Source: Pantoea rwandensis (GTDB taxonomy: Bacteria > Pseudomonadota > Gammaproteobacteria > Enterobacterales > Enterobacteriaceae). From it: a stretch of 64,000 nt of DNA. Below, in pieces: positions 44,929 through 57,551 of the stretch (position 1 is the first letter of the stretch; each line of letters begins with the position of its first letter). Under the pieces are notes generated by a model that made no database searches, had not been told where the DNA came from, and saw only the letters and a list, made by a program, of their open reading frames with translations. The stretch spans positions 1-64,000 of the forward strand of contig NZ_MLFR01000003.1 in the NCBI RefSeq assembly GCF_002095475.1, read 5' to 3'. Both the position numbers and the translations under genes were made by a program.

Positions 44929-45251
44929 AGTTTCTCCAACGCTTCCGTTAACGCACGGTTATCGAGGTCAGCAATCCCTTTTTTCGCCACGATGACAAAA
45001 TCCATCGCAGGCAGCTCGTGTTGGCGCAGACGAAAGCTTTCGCGGGTCAATCGCTTGATCCGGTTGCGTTCATGGGCGCGTTTCACATGCTTTTTAGCGA
45101 CGGTAAGACCGATGCGGGGATGCCCCAGCGAATTAAGTCGGCCGAGGATGGTGATTTGCGGCGTACCGGCTCTTTGTGGCTGCTGGAAGACGAAAGTGAA
45201 ATGAGTGGGAGTTAACAAACGTAACTCCCTGGGAAATGCGAGCTTAACCAC
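44892..45251 (-). CDS. rnpA: Ribonuclease P protein component
   Basis: Basic protein subunit of RNase P that helps the RNA bind pre-tRNA. Start [17 protein letters not shown] from a GTG codon as in E. coli, and the RNR motif [16 protein letters not shown]. 119 aa as in E. coli. It follows rpmH by 14 nt. Confidence 0.98.
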   Translation of the reverse strand: MVKLAFPRELRLLTPTHFTFVFQQPQRAGTPQITILGRLNSLGHPRIGLTVAKKHVKRAHERNRIKRLTRESFRLRQHELPAMDFVIVAKKGIADLDNRALTEALEKLWRRHCRLARGS

Positions 45252-45265
45252 TAGGGTTAGCTTTA

Positions 45266-45418
<153 letters not shown>

Positions 45419-45504
45419 CTAAACTTGAAAATTTTCACTGGGTGACGCGTTTTCGGGCCAGTAAATCGACCAACGCCTCAATGTGTCTTTAATAAAGAGG
45501 CGGG

Positions 45505-45533
45505 ATTGTAATAATTGTACAGTCCGGAGTCAA
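45505..45533 (-). promoter_or_regulatory. rpmH promoter
   Basis: Minus strand: -35 TTGACT (45533-45528), 17-nt spacer, -10 TACAAT (45510-45505). Ten of twelve consensus positions match, about 100 nt before rpmH. Confidence 0.85.
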
Positions 45534-45791
45534 TTTACTTCGCAGTTCGCGGCACCTGGAAACCCAGATACAGCCCGCTGATTCCGGGCATCAAGGCTTC
45601 ACGCAATAATGCCGGGTGGGGAATTATACGGGCTATGGGGTAAAGCGCAAGGATCGCGCAGGATCTTCTTGCGATCAATTTGCAGATTTATTGCGCGGAA
45701 ACGAGAGGCGACCAGAAAAATTGCAGCTTTCAGCGAGATCACCGCTCGCTTTTTCCGCAGAAAGCGTAAACTCATTAGCGCTTCAGTAGCC

Positions 45792-45800
45792 TGTGGATAA
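45792..45800 (-). promoter_or_regulatory. DnaA box in the dnaA promoter region
   Basis: Perfect TTATCCACA on the minus strand, about 210 nt before the dnaA start. Fits DnaA autorepression as in E. coli. Confidence 0.8.
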
Positions 45801-46010
45801 ATTGGATCAAAACTGTGTAGAAAGGGAAGATCTCTGTGCCGCTTTGCGCTATGATCCGCCCTTCCGCTGACGATCCTCAACTGCGATCGCCGGGGATGAC
45901 TACCGCGCATAGCGGTCGCAGGCGCTTTCTGACCGCCTGTGTCAAAAAAGACAGTTTCTAATATTTTAGCGCCTGAAATTCTTATCGATTTTGTACGAGT
46001 GGAGTCCGCC

Positions 46011-47411
46011 GTGTCACTTACGCTTTGGCAACAGTGTCTTGCCCGTTTGCAGGATGAGCTTCCTGCCACCGAATTCAGCATGTGGATTCGTCCGCTGCAG
46101 GCTGAATTAAACGACAATACGCTGACCTTGTATGCACCAAATCGGTTTGTACTCGACTGGGTTCGGGATAAATATCTCAATAGTATCAATGGGCTGCTGA
46201 ATGAATTCTGCGGTCCGAATGTGCCTTTGCTGCGTTTTGAAGTGGGCACGCGCCCGGCTGCGCAAATGGCAACCACTCAGCCTGTAATGGCGAGCTACAG
46301 CACGCCTGCACCGGTTGAAAATCGTCCTGCTCCGGCGCAAATTCTGCGTCCAAGTTGGGATTCGGTGCCAGCACCCGCAGACGTGACTTACCGTTCCAAT
46401 GTGAATAACCGCCATAACTTCGACAACTTTGTTGAAGGTAAATCTAACCAGTTGGCACGCGCGGCGGCACGTCAGGTGGCGGATAATCCCGGCGGCGCTT
46501 ATAACCCACTCTTCCTTTATGGCGGCACAGGTTTGGGTAAAACTCACCTATTGCACGCGGTGGGTAATGGCATTATTGCGCGCAAGCCGAATGCCAAAGT
46601 GGTTTACATGCACTCCGAGCGCTTTGTGCAGGACATGGTAAAAGCGCTGCAAAACAATGCCATTGAAGAGTTTAAGCGTTACTACCGCTCCGTCGATGCG
46701 CTGTTAATCGATGACATTCAATTCTTTGCCAATAAAGAGCGCTCGCAGGAGGAGTTTTTCCATACCTTTAATGCGCTGCTGGAAGGCAACCAACAGATCA
46801 TTCTGACCTCGGATCGCTACCCGAAAGAGATCAACGGCGTGGAAGATCGCCTGAAGTCCCGCTTTGGCTGGGGCTTAACTGTCGCGATCGAGCCGCCTGA
46901 GCTGGAAACGCGCGTGGCGATCCTAATGAAGAAAGCCGACGAAAATGATATTCGTCTGCCAGGTGAAGTCGCCTTCTTTATTGCTAAGCGTCTGCGTTCT
47001 AATGTGCGTGAGTTGGAAGGGGCGCTGAACCGCGTTATCGCCAATGCCAATTTTACTGGCCGCGCCATTACCATTGATTTCGTCCGTGAAGCGCTGCGCG
47101 ATCTGCTGGCGTTACAGGAAAAGCTCGTCACTATCGACAATATTCAGAAAACGGTGGCCGAGTACTACAAGATTAAAGTGGCGGATTTGCTGTCGAAGCG
47201 TCGTTCGCGCTCAGTGGCACGTCCGCGTCAGATGGCGATGGCAATGGCAAAAGAGCTAACCAACCATAGTCTGCCTGAAATTGGTGATGCGTTTGGTGGC
47301 CGCGACCATACCACCGTGCTCCACGCCTGCCGTAAAATCGAGCAGTTGCGCGAAGAGAGCCACGACATCAAAGAAGATTTTTCTAACCTCATTCGAACCT
47401 TATCTTCCTGA
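46011..47411 (+). CDS. dnaA: Chromosomal replication initiator DnaA
   Basis: Binds DnaA boxes at oriC and opens the duplex. Domain I begins [24 protein letters not shown]; the AAA+ domain has Walker A GGTGLGKT and Walker B LLIDDIQF; the domain IV DNA-binding signature is [18 protein letters not shown] 46011, as in E. coli, with GGAG 7 nt upstream gives 466 aa (E. coli 467). A longer in-frame reading from 45939 is rejected. dnaN follows after 5 nt. Confidence 0.99.
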   Translation: MSLTLWQQCLARLQDELPATEFSMWIRPLQAELNDNTLTLYAPNRFVLDWVRDKYLNSINGLLNEFCGPNVPLLRFEVGTRPAAQMATTQPVMASYSTPAPVENRPAPAQILRPSWDSVPAPADVTYRSNVNNRHNFDNFVEGKSNQLARAAARQVADNPGGAYNPLFLYGGTGLGKTHLLHAVGNGIIARKPNAKVVYMHSERFVQDMVKALQNNAIEEFKRYYRSVDALLIDDIQFFANKERSQEEFFHTFNALLEGNQQIILTSDRYPKEINGVEDRLKSRFGWGLTVAIEPPELETRVAILMKKADENDIRLPGEVAFFIAKRLRSNVRELEGALNRVIANANFTGRAITIDFVREALRDLLALQEKLVTIDNIQKTVAEYYKIKVADLLSKRRSRSVARPRQMAMAMAKELTNHSLPEIGDAFGGRDHTTVLHACRKIEQLREESHDIKEDFSNLIRTLSS

Positions 47412-47416
47412 CGCAT

Positions 47417-48517
47417 ATGAAATTTATTGTAGAACGTGAGCAGTTGCTGAAACCACTGCAACAGGTGAGTGGCCCGCTTGGCGGACGACCCACTTTACCC
47501 ATCCTAGGAAATTTACTGCTGCAGGTCAGTGAAGGTTCGCTGAGGCTGACGGGCACCGACTTGGAAATGGAGATGGTGGCGCGCGTTGCATTGACGCAGC
47601 CGCATGAGCCCGGTGCGACAACCGTTCCTGCCCGCAAATTCCTGGATATTTGCCGCGGCCTTCCGGAAGGCGCTGAAATCAGCCTGACGCTGGAAGGTGA
47701 CAGAATGCTGGTGCGTTCTGGCCGCAGTCGTTTTTCATTATCGACGCTGCCCGCCACTGACTTCCCGAATCTGGATGACTGGCAGAGCGAGGTCGAATTC
47801 ACCTTGCCGCAGGCCACGCTGAAACGTCTGATCGAAGCGACTCAGTTCTCCATGGCACATCAGGATGTGCGTTATTACCTTAACGGCATGCTGTTTGAGA
47901 CCGAAGGTGAAGAATTGCGTACCGTCGCCACCGATGGGCACCGCCTGGCCGTGTGTTCTATGCCGATTGGTCAAGCACTGCCTAACCATTCGGTGATCGT
48001 GCCACGTAAAGGTGTGATTGAGCTGGTACGTCTGCTAGATGGTGGCGAAACCCCGTTGCAAGTGCAAATTGGCAGCAGCAACATTCGCGCGCACGTCGGT
48101 GACTTTATCTTCACGTCTAAGCTGGTTGATGGCCGTTTCCCGGATTATCGTCGCGTATTGCCGAAAAACCCAGACAAAGCGTTGGAAGCTGGTTGCGATT
48201 TGCTGAAGCAGGCGTTTGCCCGTGCAGCGATCCTCTCTAATGAGAAGTTCCGCGGTGTTCGCATCTATATCACCGAAAATCAGCTCAAGATCACTGCTAA
48301 TAACCCTGAACAGGAAGAAGCGGAAGAGATGCTGGATGTATCGTACAGCGGCACCGAGCTGGAGATTGGTTTCAACGTCAGTTACGTGCTGGATGTGCTC
48401 AATGCGCTGAAGTGCGAGAACGTGCGTTTGCTGCTGACCGATTCGGTTTCCAGTGTGCAAATTGAAGATGTCGCCAGCCCAGCAGCGGCCTACGTCGTTA
48501 TGCCTATGAGATTGTAG
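47417..48517 (+). CDS. dnaN: DNA polymerase III beta sliding clamp
   Basis: Ring-shaped processivity clamp made of three similar folds per monomer. 366 aa as in E. coli, starting MKFIVEREQLLKPLQQVSGPL and ending AAAYVVMPMRL, the conserved peptide-binding C-terminus. Five nt after dnaA, probably co-transcribed with it. Confidence 0.99.
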   Translation: MKFIVEREQLLKPLQQVSGPLGGRPTLPILGNLLLQVSEGSLRLTGTDLEMEMVARVALTQPHEPGATTVPARKFLDICRGLPEGAEISLTLEGDRMLVRSGRSRFSLSTLPATDFPNLDDWQSEVEFTLPQATLKRLIEATQFSMAHQDVRYYLNGMLFETEGEELRTVATDGHRLAVCSMPIGQALPNHSVIVPRKGVIELVRLLDGGETPLQVQIGSSNIRAHVGDFIFTSKLVDGRFPDYRRVLPKNPDKALEAGCDLLKQAFARAAILSNEKFRGVRIYITENQLKITANNPEQEEAEEMLDVSYSGTELEIGFNVSYVLDVLNALKCENVRLLLTDSVSSVQIEDVASPAAAYVVMPMRL

Positions 48518-48583
48518 GGTCGGCATTTATGCGACCTGGCTGATTTTTGCACCACTTCGGGAGCCATTAATGGCTCCCCTACG
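48515..48583. repeat. REP-like inverted doublet between dnaN and recF
   Basis: GTAG head into GGTCGGCATTTATGCGACC (48518-48536), then 22 bp, then GGGAGCCATTAATGGCTCCC (48559-48578) followed by CTACG. The two face each other head-outward, the classic REP doublet form. It occupies nearly all of the 85-nt gap. Confidence 0.8.
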
Positions 48584-48602
48584 TTGATCCCCGGAACACG
48601 TC

Positions 48603-52114
<3,512 letters not shown>

Positions 52115-52121
52115 TCTGTTC

Positions 52122-52149
52122 AACCCTTCCCAACCGGGAAGGGTTTTTA
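52122..52149 (+). terminator. Rho-independent terminator of gyrB
   Basis: 10-bp stem AACCCTTCCC / GGGAAGGGTT with loop AACC and a run of T, 7 nt after the gyrB stop. Confidence 0.95.
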
Positions 52150-52309
52150 ATTCCCCGCATTTTGCTATTCGCCTGACAATCTTCTTTTTCCTTAAAAAAC
52201 ATCTGCGTTAGTTTTTGTTTGCTTCCGTTTTTCCCCGAGTGCTGAGATCCGTATCACTTTCATAAATCGCCGTCTCCCTTACGCTTGCGTGCGAAGCGGA
52301 GGAGAGCGC

Positions 52310-53506
52310 ATGTTTTTGGAAGAACGACGTAGCCAGATTTTGCAGTGGCTGGATGAACACGAACGCGTCACGGTGAATGGACTGGCTAGCCAGCTTGGTG
52401 TGACACGGGAAACCATTCGCACCGATCTCAGCGCATTGGCGCAACAGGGATTAGTGCAGCGCTGCTATGGCGGTGCTATTGCGTTGCGCCGCAATATGCA
52501 GGAAAAACTGATCAGCGAAAGCGGTAATTTTGAAGTGTTATTGCAGCGCCTTCAGTCACGCAAAGCATCGGGAAAGTCGTCAGGAAAGCAGGGGAAAGTC
52601 TGCATCCTTGGTGCATTTAACGTTGATATCGTGGCGAAAGTGGCGCGCTTTCCGCAAAGTGGCGAATCGCTGATGGCCCTCGGAAGCACCCTGGGACCGG
52701 GCGGCAAAGGGGCAAACCAGGCGATGGCGGCCAGCTGTGCCGGCACTCGCGTCCATTTTGTGGCCAAGGTGGGGACTGACCAGTTCAGCCAGTTCGCGTT
52801 CGATCACCTGTCTGCATCCGACATTCACTCTTTCCGTCTTTACCAAACAGACACCGAACCCACTGGCAGCGCCATCATTTATGTCTCGCAGGAAAATGGC
52901 GAGAACATGATTGCGATCTACTCGGGTGCCAATAAAACCGTCACTGATGAAGAGATTGCCGAACTCACGCACGAATTAACCGATGCGGATGTGATGTTGC
53001 TGCAACTGGAGAACAACTTTGAGGCCACCCGCAGCGCCATCCGTCTCGCGCACACCTTAGGCGTTCGCGTCATCATGAACCCTGCACCGTTTTCCGCTGA
53101 CGTGGTGAGCTGCTTGGCGATGATTGATGTCCTCACGCCGAACGAAACGGAAGCTTCGCGCCTGTCGGGGATTGAAATCCTTGACCTGCCGAGTGCGCGT
53201 GCGGCCGCGCAGGCGATTGTCGCACTGGGTGCCAGGCGCGTGATCATCACCATGGGATCGCGCGGCGCGCTGCTGTTTGATAACCAACAATTCCACCACA
53301 TTCCGGCTTTTCCAGCGCTCAGTGTTGATACCACGGGCGCAGGGGATGCCTTCAATGGCGCGCTGGCTGCGGCATTAGCCCAGGGACAAAGTCTGCTACA
53401 GGCCGCAACCTGGGCATCGGCCTTTGCTTCGCTGGCAGTAGAGCGAGAAGGGGCCAGCAACATGCCCGACCGTCAGCAGGTGCTGACCCGACTTCAACAA
53501 CGATAA
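52310..53506 (+). CDS. DeoR-type HTH regulator fused to a PfkB-family sugar kinase
   Basis: 398 aa. Residues 1-57 are a DeoR winged helix (MFLEERRSQILQWLDEHERV; VTRETIRTDLSAL; QRCYGGA). After a short linker, from about residue 96, comes a ribokinase-like domain with [22 protein letters not shown] and the catalytic DTTGAGDAFNGA (Asp346). The fusion suggests a protein that both controls its operon and phosphorylates the inducer or a derived sugar. ATG 52310 follows CGGAGGAGAG. First gene of a four-gene cassette inserted between gyrB and yidA, separate from rbsK in sequence. Substrate unknown. Confidence 0.88.
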   Translation: MFLEERRSQILQWLDEHERVTVNGLASQLGVTRETIRTDLSALAQQGLVQRCYGGAIALRRNMQEKLISESGNFEVLLQRLQSRKASGKSSGKQGKVCILGAFNVDIVAKVARFPQSGESLMALGSTLGPGGKGANQAMAASCAGTRVHFVAKVGTDQFSQFAFDHLSASDIHSFRLYQTDTEPTGSAIIYVSQENGENMIAIYSGANKTVTDEEIAELTHELTDADVMLLQLENNFEATRSAIRLAHTLGVRVIMNPAPFSADVVSCLAMIDVLTPNETEASRLSGIEILDLPSARAAAQAIVALGARRVIITMGSRGALLFDNQQFHHIPAFPALSVDTTGAGDAFNGALAAALAQGQSLLQAATWASAFASLAVEREGASNMPDRQQVLTRLQQR

Positions 53507-53550
53507 ATCCAATAATGAATCACAGCGGTATTCCGCTGGCAGGAGAGATG

Positions 53551-54474
53551 ATGAAAAAGATTGAAGGCATTGTACCGGTCATGTTGACCCCGTTTACCCC
53601 GGATAACCAGATTGATTATCCCGGCCTGGAAAAGTTGATCGGCTGGTATTTGCAAGAGGGCGTCGATGCACTGTTCGCGGTGTGTCAGTCGAGTGAGATG
53701 CAGTATCTCAGCCTTGAGGAACGCGTTGAGCTGGCACGCTTTGTAGTAGAAAAAGTGCAGGGCCGTGTCCCGGTGATCGCCTCTGGTCATATTAGCGACG
53801 ACCTGACCGAACAGACTACCGAGCTGCAAGCCATGGCCAAAACGGGCATTGATGCGCTGGTGTTAGTAACCAATCATCTTGATCCGAAGAATCAGGGCAG
53901 TGAAACATTTTATGCTCACATCAACCATCTGCTGGAGGCATTGCCAGCCGATTTACCGTTGGGTCTGTATGAGTGCCCGGCACCTTATCGCCGTCTGTTA
54001 ACCGATGACGAGTTCAGCTTCTGTGCTAACAGCGGTCGTTTCGTGGTTCTGAAAGATGTGAGTTGTGATCTGCCCACCGTTGAGCGTCGCGTCAAGCTGG
54101 CAGAGGGCACGCCACTGGCGATCATCAATGCGAATGCCGCGATTGCCTGGCCGGCGATGCAGGCAGGTTCAAAAGGTTTCAGTGGCGTGTTCACCAATTT
54201 CCATCCGGGCCTGTATCACTGGCTGTACCACCAAGGTGCACAGCAGCCGGATAAAGCCCATGAGCTGTCTCTGTTCCTGTCACTGAGCGCGGTGACCGAG
54301 ACCCTCGGCTATCCGAAAAACGCCAAAATCTATCACCAGCGCCTCGGGACTTTTGCTAGCGAGCACTGCCGCGTGAACAAAGATGACGTGCTGGAAAAAT
54401 TCTGGGGCCTAAGCGTACTGCTCGATCAAATCCGTGATGGCACCGCGTTATGGCAGCCGCGCGTAGCCAAATAA
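53551..54474 (+). CDS. DapA/NanA-family aldolase or dehydratase
   Basis: Class I aldolase TIM barrel of the dihydrodipicolinate synthase / N-acetylneuraminate lyase superfamily (307 aa). The Schiff-base lysine is K168 (VVLKDVS) and the catalytic Tyr140 is in GLYECPAPY. The usual G-T/S-T/N-G-E carboxylate-binding motif near residue 47 is replaced by CQSSE (45-49), so the substrate likely differs from DHDPS or sialic acid lyase. The second of two adjacent ATGs (53551) is chosen for its 5-nt spacing to GGAG. It follows the regulator-kinase by 44 nt. Confidence 0.85.
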   Translation: MKKIEGIVPVMLTPFTPDNQIDYPGLEKLIGWYLQEGVDALFAVCQSSEMQYLSLEERVELARFVVEKVQGRVPVIASGHISDDLTEQTTELQAMAKTGIDALVLVTNHLDPKNQGSETFYAHINHLLEALPADLPLGLYECPAPYRRLLTDDEFSFCANSGRFVVLKDVSCDLPTVERRVKLAEGTPLAIINANAAIAWPAMQAGSKGFSGVFTNFHPGLYHWLYHQGAQQPDKAHELSLFLSLSAVTETLGYPKNAKIYHQRLGTFASEHCRVNKDDVLEKFWGLSVLLDQIRDGTALWQPRVAK

Positions 54475-54547
54475 ATCCTCTGAAGGGAGGATATTTATCC
54501 TCCCGCTGTACCTGAACCCACTAACGATAACGACACGGGAAAACATC

Positions 54548-55042
54548 ATGATTGTATGCGATCGACTGGACTGGCCGCGCGAGCGCCACGCTTTTCATCC
54601 CATAGTTGACCAGGCTATTCGCTGGATTGCGGATACTGATTTCAGCCAGCTGGAAGCAGGGAAATACGATTTATTGCCCAACAACCAGATGTTCTGTCTG
54701 GTGCAGGAAATGGAGACTGAGCCGGCAAGCGCACGCCGTGCGGAGTCGCATTTTAACTATGTTGATATCCAGTATTTACTGGAAGGGCGTGAGAATATTG
54801 GCGTGGCGCGTGCCCATCCGCAGCACGTCATTACTGAAGATCTGCGCAGTGAGCGCGACGTTGTGTTTTATCAGGACACCATTGATGAGTCGATGATTAC
54901 GCTGACGCCGGGCCAGTTTGCGCTGTTTTTCCCGCACGATGTCCATCGTCCGTGTTGTGCCGCGCCCGAAGTACAGCGGATTCGCAAAGCGGTGATGAAA
55001 ATCCATCTCGACTTGTTCTCTGCCCCGCAGGAGGCGTCATGA
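54548..55042 (+). CDS. YhcH/YjgK/YiaL-family protein
   Basis: Cupin-like family also called EbgC/DUF386 (164 aa). Members lie in sugar-acid and sialic-acid operons; YhcH (NanQ) acts as an anomerase. Visible: ESHFNYVDIQYLLEGRENIG and the metal-site segment FALFFPHDVHRPC...KAVMKIHLDL. It is third in the cassette and overlaps the transporter start (ATGA), so it probably works on the imported sugar. Exact reaction unknown. Confidence 0.85.
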   Translation: MIVCDRLDWPRERHAFHPIVDQAIRWIADTDFSQLEAGKYDLLPNNQMFCLVQEMETEPASARRAESHFNYVDIQYLLEGRENIGVARAHPQHVITEDLRSERDVVFYQDTIDESMITLTPGQFALFFPHDVHRPCCAAPEVQRIRKAVMKIHLDLFSAPQEAS

Positions 55043-56328
55043 AACCCTCCGCGCATACGTTATCCGATGCGACCCTCGCGCCAACCCCGGTAGTAAGCAA
55101 ACTGCGTTGGGGCATTGTGTTGCTTTTACTGTTGGCGGCGGTGGTTAACTACCTTGATCGCGCCAACCTCAGTATCGCCAATACCACCATTGCTGCCGAG
55201 TTTGGCTTCTCGCAAACCGAAATGGGAATGTTACTGTCGGCGTTTCTCTGGCCTTATGCGCTGGCGAACCTCCCTGCTGGCTGGTTAGTCGATAAGTTTG
55301 GCCCGAAAAGAATGTTTTCATGGGCGCTGGGATTATGGTCCACCTTTACCGTGCTGGCATCGTTTGTGAATAGCTACAGCTTCTTCTATGGCTTACGCAT
55401 GATGTTGGGTATTGCCGAATCACCCTTTTTCACCTCAGGCATCAAGATCACCCATCGCTGGTTTGGTGATAACGAACGCGGATTACCCACGGCAATCATC
55501 AATACTGGTTCGCAAATCGCCAATGCGATTGCGCCACCGATTCTCACCGTACTGCTGCTGACATTGGGCTGGCGCGGCATGTTTGTTGCGATTGGTTTAA
55601 TGGGGATCCCTTTGCTGCTGGCATGGTGGAAGTTTTACCGCGACCCGAATGCGCGTGAAGATGCGCTGTTGCATGCGGGCCATCGCAGCGTGGCCTCGCC
55701 GGATGAGAAAGCGCAGTCCAGTTGGGGTGCCTTGTTCCGCCACAGCACCACGTGGTTTATGGTGATCGGCAACTTCTCCATCATGTTTACAATCTGGGTG
55801 TATCTCACCTGGCTGCCGGGCTATCTGGAAAAATCCTTGGGCTTCAGTCTGAAGGCAACAGGGTGGATCGCCTCCATTCCCTTCTTCGCCGGGATTTTAG
55901 GGGTGCTGGTGGGCGGTATGCTGTCCGATCGCTTGGTGCGCCGCGGTGTCCGTGCGATTACTGCGCGTAAAGTGCCGATTGTCACCGGCGCAGCGCTGGC
56001 GGCCTGCTTTGTGGCACCAATTCCGTTTGTGGATAGCACGCCATTAGCCATTGCGTTGCTGGCCATGGGGTACTTCTGCTCGCAGATGCCACAAGGCGCG
56101 CTTTGGACGCTGGCCAGTGATATCGCACCCAAATCTCAGGTCGCCTCTCTGGGCGCGATCCAGAACTTTGGCGGTTTCCTTGGCGCGGCAATGGCACCGA
56201 TCGTCACGGGTATTATTCTCGATACCACCGGCAAATTTACCAATGTATTCTTGCTGGGGGCGGGTTTGCTGATGCTCGGCGCGTTGAGCTATGGCTTGTT
56301 TGTGCGTAAGCCACTTGCCGTAAAATAG
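55039..56328 (+). CDS. MFS transporter, anion:cation symporter (ACS) family
   Basis: Twelve-helix transporter (429 aa) related to hexuronate, glucarate and galactonate symporters: NYLDRANLSIANTTIAAEFG, GWLVDKFGPKRMF (motif A) and GIAESPFFTSGIKIT. It shares the DRANL and GxAExPxF patterns with DgoT in this window. ATG 55039 overlaps the upstream stop by 4 nt; in-frame upstream codons lie inside the YhcH-like gene. Likely imports the cassette's acidic sugar substrate. Confidence 0.88.
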   Translation: MKPSAHTLSDATLAPTPVVSKLRWGIVLLLLLAAVVNYLDRANLSIANTTIAAEFGFSQTEMGMLLSAFLWPYALANLPAGWLVDKFGPKRMFSWALGLWSTFTVLASFVNSYSFFYGLRMMLGIAESPFFTSGIKITHRWFGDNERGLPTAIINTGSQIANAIAPPILTVLLLTLGWRGMFVAIGLMGIPLLLAWWKFYRDPNAREDALLHAGHRSVASPDEKAQSSWGALFRHSTTWFMVIGNFSIMFTIWVYLTWLPGYLEKSLGFSLKATGWIASIPFFAGILGVLVGGMLSDRLVRRGVRAITARKVPIVTGAALAACFVAPIPFVDSTPLAIALLAMGYFCSQMPQGALWTLASDIAPKSQVASLGAIQNFGGFLGAAMAPIVTGIILDTTGKFTNVFLLGAGLLMLGALSYGLFVRKPLAVK

Positions 56329-56416
56329 CCTGAAGTGCCGTCTATCGTCGATTAACTGGTCAATGTGAGCTGAATCGCGCTAGCATTAAACAAACTCTGA
56401 CTTAACCGAGGATGTT

Positions 56417-57226
56417 ATGGCGATTAAATTGATTGCGATCGATATGGACGGCACGCTGCTCAACCCGCAGCACGAAGTGACGGCGGCAGTAAAATCGGCC
56501 ATTGGTCGTGCACGCGATAAAGGTGTGTCGATTGTGCTGGCAACCGGTCGCCCGTTGGTCGGCATTGAGCGCTATCTGATGGAACTGGATATGCAGCAGC
56601 CCGGCCAGTATTGCATCAGCAACAACGGGGCTTTGGTGCACAACGCGGTTAACGGTGATGTCGTGGCCGAACAGACGCTCAGTTTTGATGACTATCTTTA
56701 TATTGAGCAGCTGGCGCGCGACCTCGGCGTGCATTTCCAGGCGTTCGACAAATCCTTCCTCTACACGCCAAACAAAGACATCAGCGAATACACCATTCAC
56801 GAAGCCAGTTTGACCGGCATTCCGGTGCGTTACCGTGCGGTGGAAGAGATGGACCCCGCCACGCGCTTCCCGAAACTGATGATGATCGACAAGCCACATC
56901 TGCTGGATAAGGCGATTGCTGATCTGCCTGCGCGCGCCCGTGATAGCTACACCATCCTGAAAAGCGCACCTTATTACCTGGAAATTCTTAATCCGCTGGT
57001 CAATAAAGGCTACGGCGTGAAAATGCTGGCCGATAAACTGGGTCTGCAGCAGTCGGAAGTGATGGCGATTGGTGATCAGGAAAACGATCTGGCGATGATT
57101 GAATATGCCGGAACCGGCGTAGCGATGGGTAATGCGATTGATTCGGTAAAAAGCATTGCGCAGTTCGTGACGAAAACCAATATGGAAGATGGTGTCGCGC
57201 ACGCTATTGAAGAGTTAGTGCTGTAA
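56417..57226 (+). CDS. yidA: Cof-type HAD sugar phosphatase YidA
   Basis: Broad sugar-phosphate phosphatase. Motif I IDMDGTLL (8-15), motif II ATGRP, motif III Lys in VNKGYGVKML, motif IV GDQENDLAMIEYAG. 269 aa (E. coli 270). It stands between the cassette and dgo as gyrB-yidA-dgo does in E. coli. Confidence 0.96.
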   Translation: MAIKLIAIDMDGTLLNPQHEVTAAVKSAIGRARDKGVSIVLATGRPLVGIERYLMELDMQQPGQYCISNNGALVHNAVNGDVVAEQTLSFDDYLYIEQLARDLGVHFQAFDKSFLYTPNKDISEYTIHEASLTGIPVRYRAVEEMDPATRFPKLMMIDKPHLLDKAIADLPARARDSYTILKSAPYYLEILNPLVNKGYGVKMLADKLGLQQSEVMAIGDQENDLAMIEYAGTGVAMGNAIDSVKSIAQFVTKTNMEDGVAHAIEELVL

Positions 57227-57385
57227 TCCTCTACTCTGCGGGCAGCGCACTGCTGTCCGTCTCTCTGAGTTGTGTCCATTGGTCGACATCAACAGCAACA
57301 CTACGGAATGATCGTTCCCGTTTCCGCGAGTGTTTATTCATACACCCTAAGTGATGCACCACCCCATAATCGGCTCGATTTTGCC

Positions 57386-57405
57386 GGGTGCGCATTCATG
57401 CGCCC
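57386..57405. repeat. REP-like palindrome upstream of dgoR
   Basis: GGGTGCGCATTCATGCGCCC, related to the other GCAT-n-ATGC palindromes. The GTAG head is degenerate (GCCG). The remaining ~150 nt after yidA show no gene. Confidence 0.6.
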
Positions 57406-57430
57406 ACGAATTGTCTATTATGTGATCCAG

Positions 57431-57464
57431 ATTGTAGTACAACTTATATTGTTAGTACTACAAT
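57431..57464. promoter_or_regulatory. Probable DgoR operator
   Basis: Perfect 10-bp inverted repeat ATTGTAGTAC (57431-57440) / GTACTACAAT (57455-57464) with a 14-nt spacer. The left arm also forms the palindrome TTGTAGTACAA, and the right arm lies in TTGTTAGTACTACAA. GntR/FadR-type palindromes like this, 90 nt before dgoR, suit autorepression relieved by D-galactonate. Confidence 0.75.
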
Positions 57465-57551
57465 CTGCGTCATGGCGTGAGGTGGCGGTTAGTTTTCACG
57501 TGTCGAAAGCAGTAATCTGGTGAGCTACCGTCTTTCACTGAATGGAACATC

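Noticed and set aside
45599-46276. 225-codon frame antisense to the dnaA start
   Set aside because: Overlaps the dnaA promoter and coding start, with no recognisable domain.
56402-57202. 266-codon frame antisense to yidA
   Set aside because: Shadow with atypical composition; YidA motifs on the plus strand are intact.
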